Source: Rhodospirillaceae bacterium (GTDB lineage Bacteria > Pseudomonadota > Alphaproteobacteria > GCA-2731375). Taken from it: 63,578 nt of DNA. The position numbers and the translations under genes were made by a program. The stretch spans positions 1-63,578 of the forward strand of contig JABIRL010000099.1 in NCBI GenBank assembly GCA_018667855.1. Direction: 5' to 3'. A model generated the notes under the pieces. The model made no database searches. It worked only from the letters and a program-made list of their open reading frames with translations, and was not told the DNA's origin. Below are positions 61,912 to 63,578 of the stretch, one piece after another. How positions within the stretch are numbered: position 1 is the first letter of the stretch; each line of letters opens with the position of its first letter.

Positions 61912-63234
61912 ATGAGTGAAACCAAACAAGGCGCCCCTCAGGGCTGGCTGGCGGCGGTACGGGTCTATTCAGACCGTCGGGTGATCGCCATTTTATTCCT
62001 TGGTTTTTCGTCCGGCATGCCATTGCTGTTGACCTTTTCAACCCTGTCGATCTGGCTGGCCGAAGACGGCATTTCCAAATCCACCATCGGCCTGTTCGCC
62101 CTGGTCGGGATGCCCTATTCCCTGAAATTCATTTGGGCCCCGTTGATCGATCGATTGCACCTGCCATTGCTGACCCGGTGGCTGGGCCGGCGGCGGGGTT
62201 GGGCGGTGCTGACCCAGCTGGCCCTGATGGTGGGTATTGTCGGTCTGGGTACGAACGATCCGGCGCAAGGGGCCTGGTCCATGGCGGCCTGGGCCATGTT
62301 CGTCACGTTCGCGTCGGCCAGTCAGGATGTGGTGATCGACGCCTATCGGGTCGAAATTCTGGAAGAGCGGCAATACGGCGCCGGCGCGGCGATGATCGTG
62401 GCCGGCTACCGCATCGGCATGCTGGCCTCTGGCGCGGGCGCGCTGTTTCTGGCCGAAGCGTTCAGCTGGTTTTGGGTCTATTGCGCCATGGCCGCATTGA
62501 TGGGCGTCGGCCTGCTGACCATATTGCTGAACCCGGAACCGGGTACCGGAAATCCGGATGAGGAAAATGCGCCGGGCCGGGCCGACCCCGTGCAATGGCT
62601 GCGCGAGGCGGTGTATGAACCGTTCGCGGATTTCCTGCGCCGGGGCGGTTGGCTGCCGGTCCTGCTGTTCGTTGTATTGTACAAATTCGGCGATAGTCTG
62701 GCCGGCATAATGGCCGGGCCGTTTTATGTGGAAATCGGCTTCTCAAAATCCGAGATTGCCTCCGTCTCAAAGATATTCGGTTTGGGCGCCACCCTTCTGG
62801 GCGGGTTTCTGGGCGGCTTGCTGGTAGTCCGGCGGGGCATCATGGCCAGCCTGTTATGGTGCGGTTTGTTGCAGATGTTTTCCAACCTGATGTTCGCGAT
62901 CCAGGCCATGGTGGGTCATGATATCTCCATGCTGGCGGCAACCATCGCCGTGGAAAATATCGCTGGCGGCATGGGTACGGCGGCCTTCGTCGCGTATCTG
63001 TCGTCGCTCTGCAATATCGCCTATACCGCGACCCAATATGCCCTGCTGTCTTCCTTGATGGCCGTGGCACGCACGATGCTATCGGCGCCGGGCGGGGCTT
63101 TGGCGGATGCCACAAGCTGGGTCAGCTTTTTTCTGATCACCACCATTGCCGCCCTGCCGGGTCTGGTTCTGTTGTGGTGGCTGATGCGTCGCGGCATCGT
63201 GCCGACGTCGGAACTTGCACGGGACGGGCCATGA
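61912..63234 (+). CDS. ampG: AmpG-like muropeptide permease (MFS)
   Basis: A 440-aa MFS transporter with about 12 helices, resembling AmpG, which imports GlcNAc-anhydroMurNAc peptides for peptidoglycan recycling. The N-terminal [23 protein letters not shown] matches the family; [16 protein letters not shown] and [18 protein letters not shown] segments follow, the latter an AmpG mark. It ends with the macro-domain start codon inside its stop (ATGA). A murU-like gene elsewhere in the window also points to peptidoglycan recycling. Confidence 0.87.
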   Translation: MSETKQGAPQGWLAAVRVYSDRRVIAILFLGFSSGMPLLLTFSTLSIWLAEDGISKSTIGLFALVGMPYSLKFIWAPLIDRLHLPLLTRWLGRRRGWAVLTQLALMVGIVGLGTNDPAQGAWSMAAWAMFVTFASASQDVVIDAYRVEILEERQYGAGAAMIVAGYRIGMLASGAGALFLAEAFSWFWVYCAMAALMGVGLLTILLNPEPGTGNPDEENAPGRADPVQWLREAVYEPFADFLRRGGWLPVLLFVVLYKFGDSLAGIMAGPFYVEIGFSKSEIASVSKIFGLGATLLGGFLGGLLVVRRGIMASLLWCGLLQMFSNLMFAIQAMVGHDISMLAATIAVENIAGGMGTAAFVAYLSSLCNIAYTATQYALLSSLMAVARTMLSAPGGALADATSWVSFFLITTIAALPGLVLLWWLMRRGIVPTSELARDGP

Positions 63235-63578
63235 GCGTGCGGATCGAAATCATCGATCGTGACATCACCACCTTGGATGTGGATGCCATCGTCAATGCCG
63301 CCAACGAACAGTTGCTGCCGGGCGGGGGTGTCTGCGGCGCCATCCATGCCGCCGCCGGCCCGGGCTTGGCGGTCGAATGCCGGTCCTTGGGCGGCTGCCC
63401 CACCGGGCAGGCCCGCATCAGCGGTGGGCACGGCCTGACGGCGCGGCACGTCATTCATGCAGTGGGCCCGGTCTGGCATGGCGGCGGCATGGACGAGGGC
63501 GGCCTGCTGGCCGGCTGTTACCGCCATTGCTATCGGCTGGCCGATGATGCCGGGCTATCGTCCATCGCCTTTCCCGCC
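63231..63578 (+). CDS. Macro-domain protein, cut by the window end
   Basis: The first 116 codons of a macro-domain (ADP-ribose-binding) protein, of the YmdB/MacroD type. Recognisable segments are [27 protein letters not shown], the Asn-containing binding loop, then [11 protein letters not shown] and VIHAVGP. Such proteins remove or bind ADP-ribose or O-acetyl-ADP-ribose. The ATG at 63231 overlaps the ampG stop, so the two are translationally coupled. The gene continues past the window. Confidence 0.92.
   Translation, partial: MSVRIEIIDRDITTLDVDAIVNAANEQLLPGGGVCGAIHAAAGPGLAVECRSLGGCPTGQARISGGHGLTARHVIHAVGPVWHGGGMDEGGLLAGCYRHCYRLADDAGLSSIAFPA

Overview
The window looks like chromosomal DNA of a free-living alphaproteobacterium, most likely Rhodospirillales-like. 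The evidence is the gene order murU-addB-addA-trxA, the order hemW-rdgB-rph facing hrcA-grpE, a NapC/NapGH-type periplasmic respiratory operon, and many oxidative lipid and carbon genes. Coding density is high. I see no insertion sequence, phage module, integrase or CRISPR array.

Layout. 0.2-7.8 kb: a respiratory operon with a five-heme NapC-like cytochrome, a two-heme cytochrome c, a NapA-type molybdoenzyme, NapG, NapH, a second NapG, an unknown membrane-anchored protein and a NapF-like ferredoxin. napB and napD are absent. 7.8-12.4 kb (minus): a giant FAD/Fe-S oxidase and an acyl-CoA synthetase. 12.57 kb: tRNA-Arg(CCU), then a gene remnant. 13.0-13.8 kb: an ArsM-like methyltransferase whose frame is crossed by a TGA exactly where relatives, from memory, carry Cys; it is a candidate selenoprotein. 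14.0-17.3 kb: SDR, GlcD-like oxidase and aldo/keto reductase. 17.3-20.9 kb (minus): three tandem acyl-CoA dehydrogenases. 21.1-22.5 kb: class III aminotransferase. 22.6-27.1 kb: the selenoneine genes senA, senB and senC. 27.3-31.1 kb: a Baeyer-Villiger-type monooxygenase, a secreted Cys-rich repeat peptide, an atypical SDR and a small membrane protein.

31.2-38.8 kb: murU-like nucleotidyltransferase, addB, addA, trxA. 39.4 kb: rpsU, apparently starting at CTG. 39.9-49 kb: an MFS exporter, a tiny Arg-rich ORF, thiolase, hydrolases, a GMC oxidoreductase, a TPR protein, GNAT and EamA genes. 48.9-52.5 kb (minus): folB, folM-like, hemW, rdgB, rph. 52.7-63.6 kb: hrcA, grpE, a YcaQ-like protein, a 2OG oxygenase, comM, a hydrolase, a hybrid histidine kinase, ampG and a macro-domain gene cut by the window end.

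Two themes stand out. One is selenium: senC makes selenophosphate, senB puts it into a selenosugar, senA uses that for selenoneine, and the methyltransferase may carry selenocysteine. The other is a periplasmic NapA-type reductase rewired to c-type cytochromes other than NapB. A 77-bp palindromic element occurs at both ends of the window (31-107 and 58504-58580).
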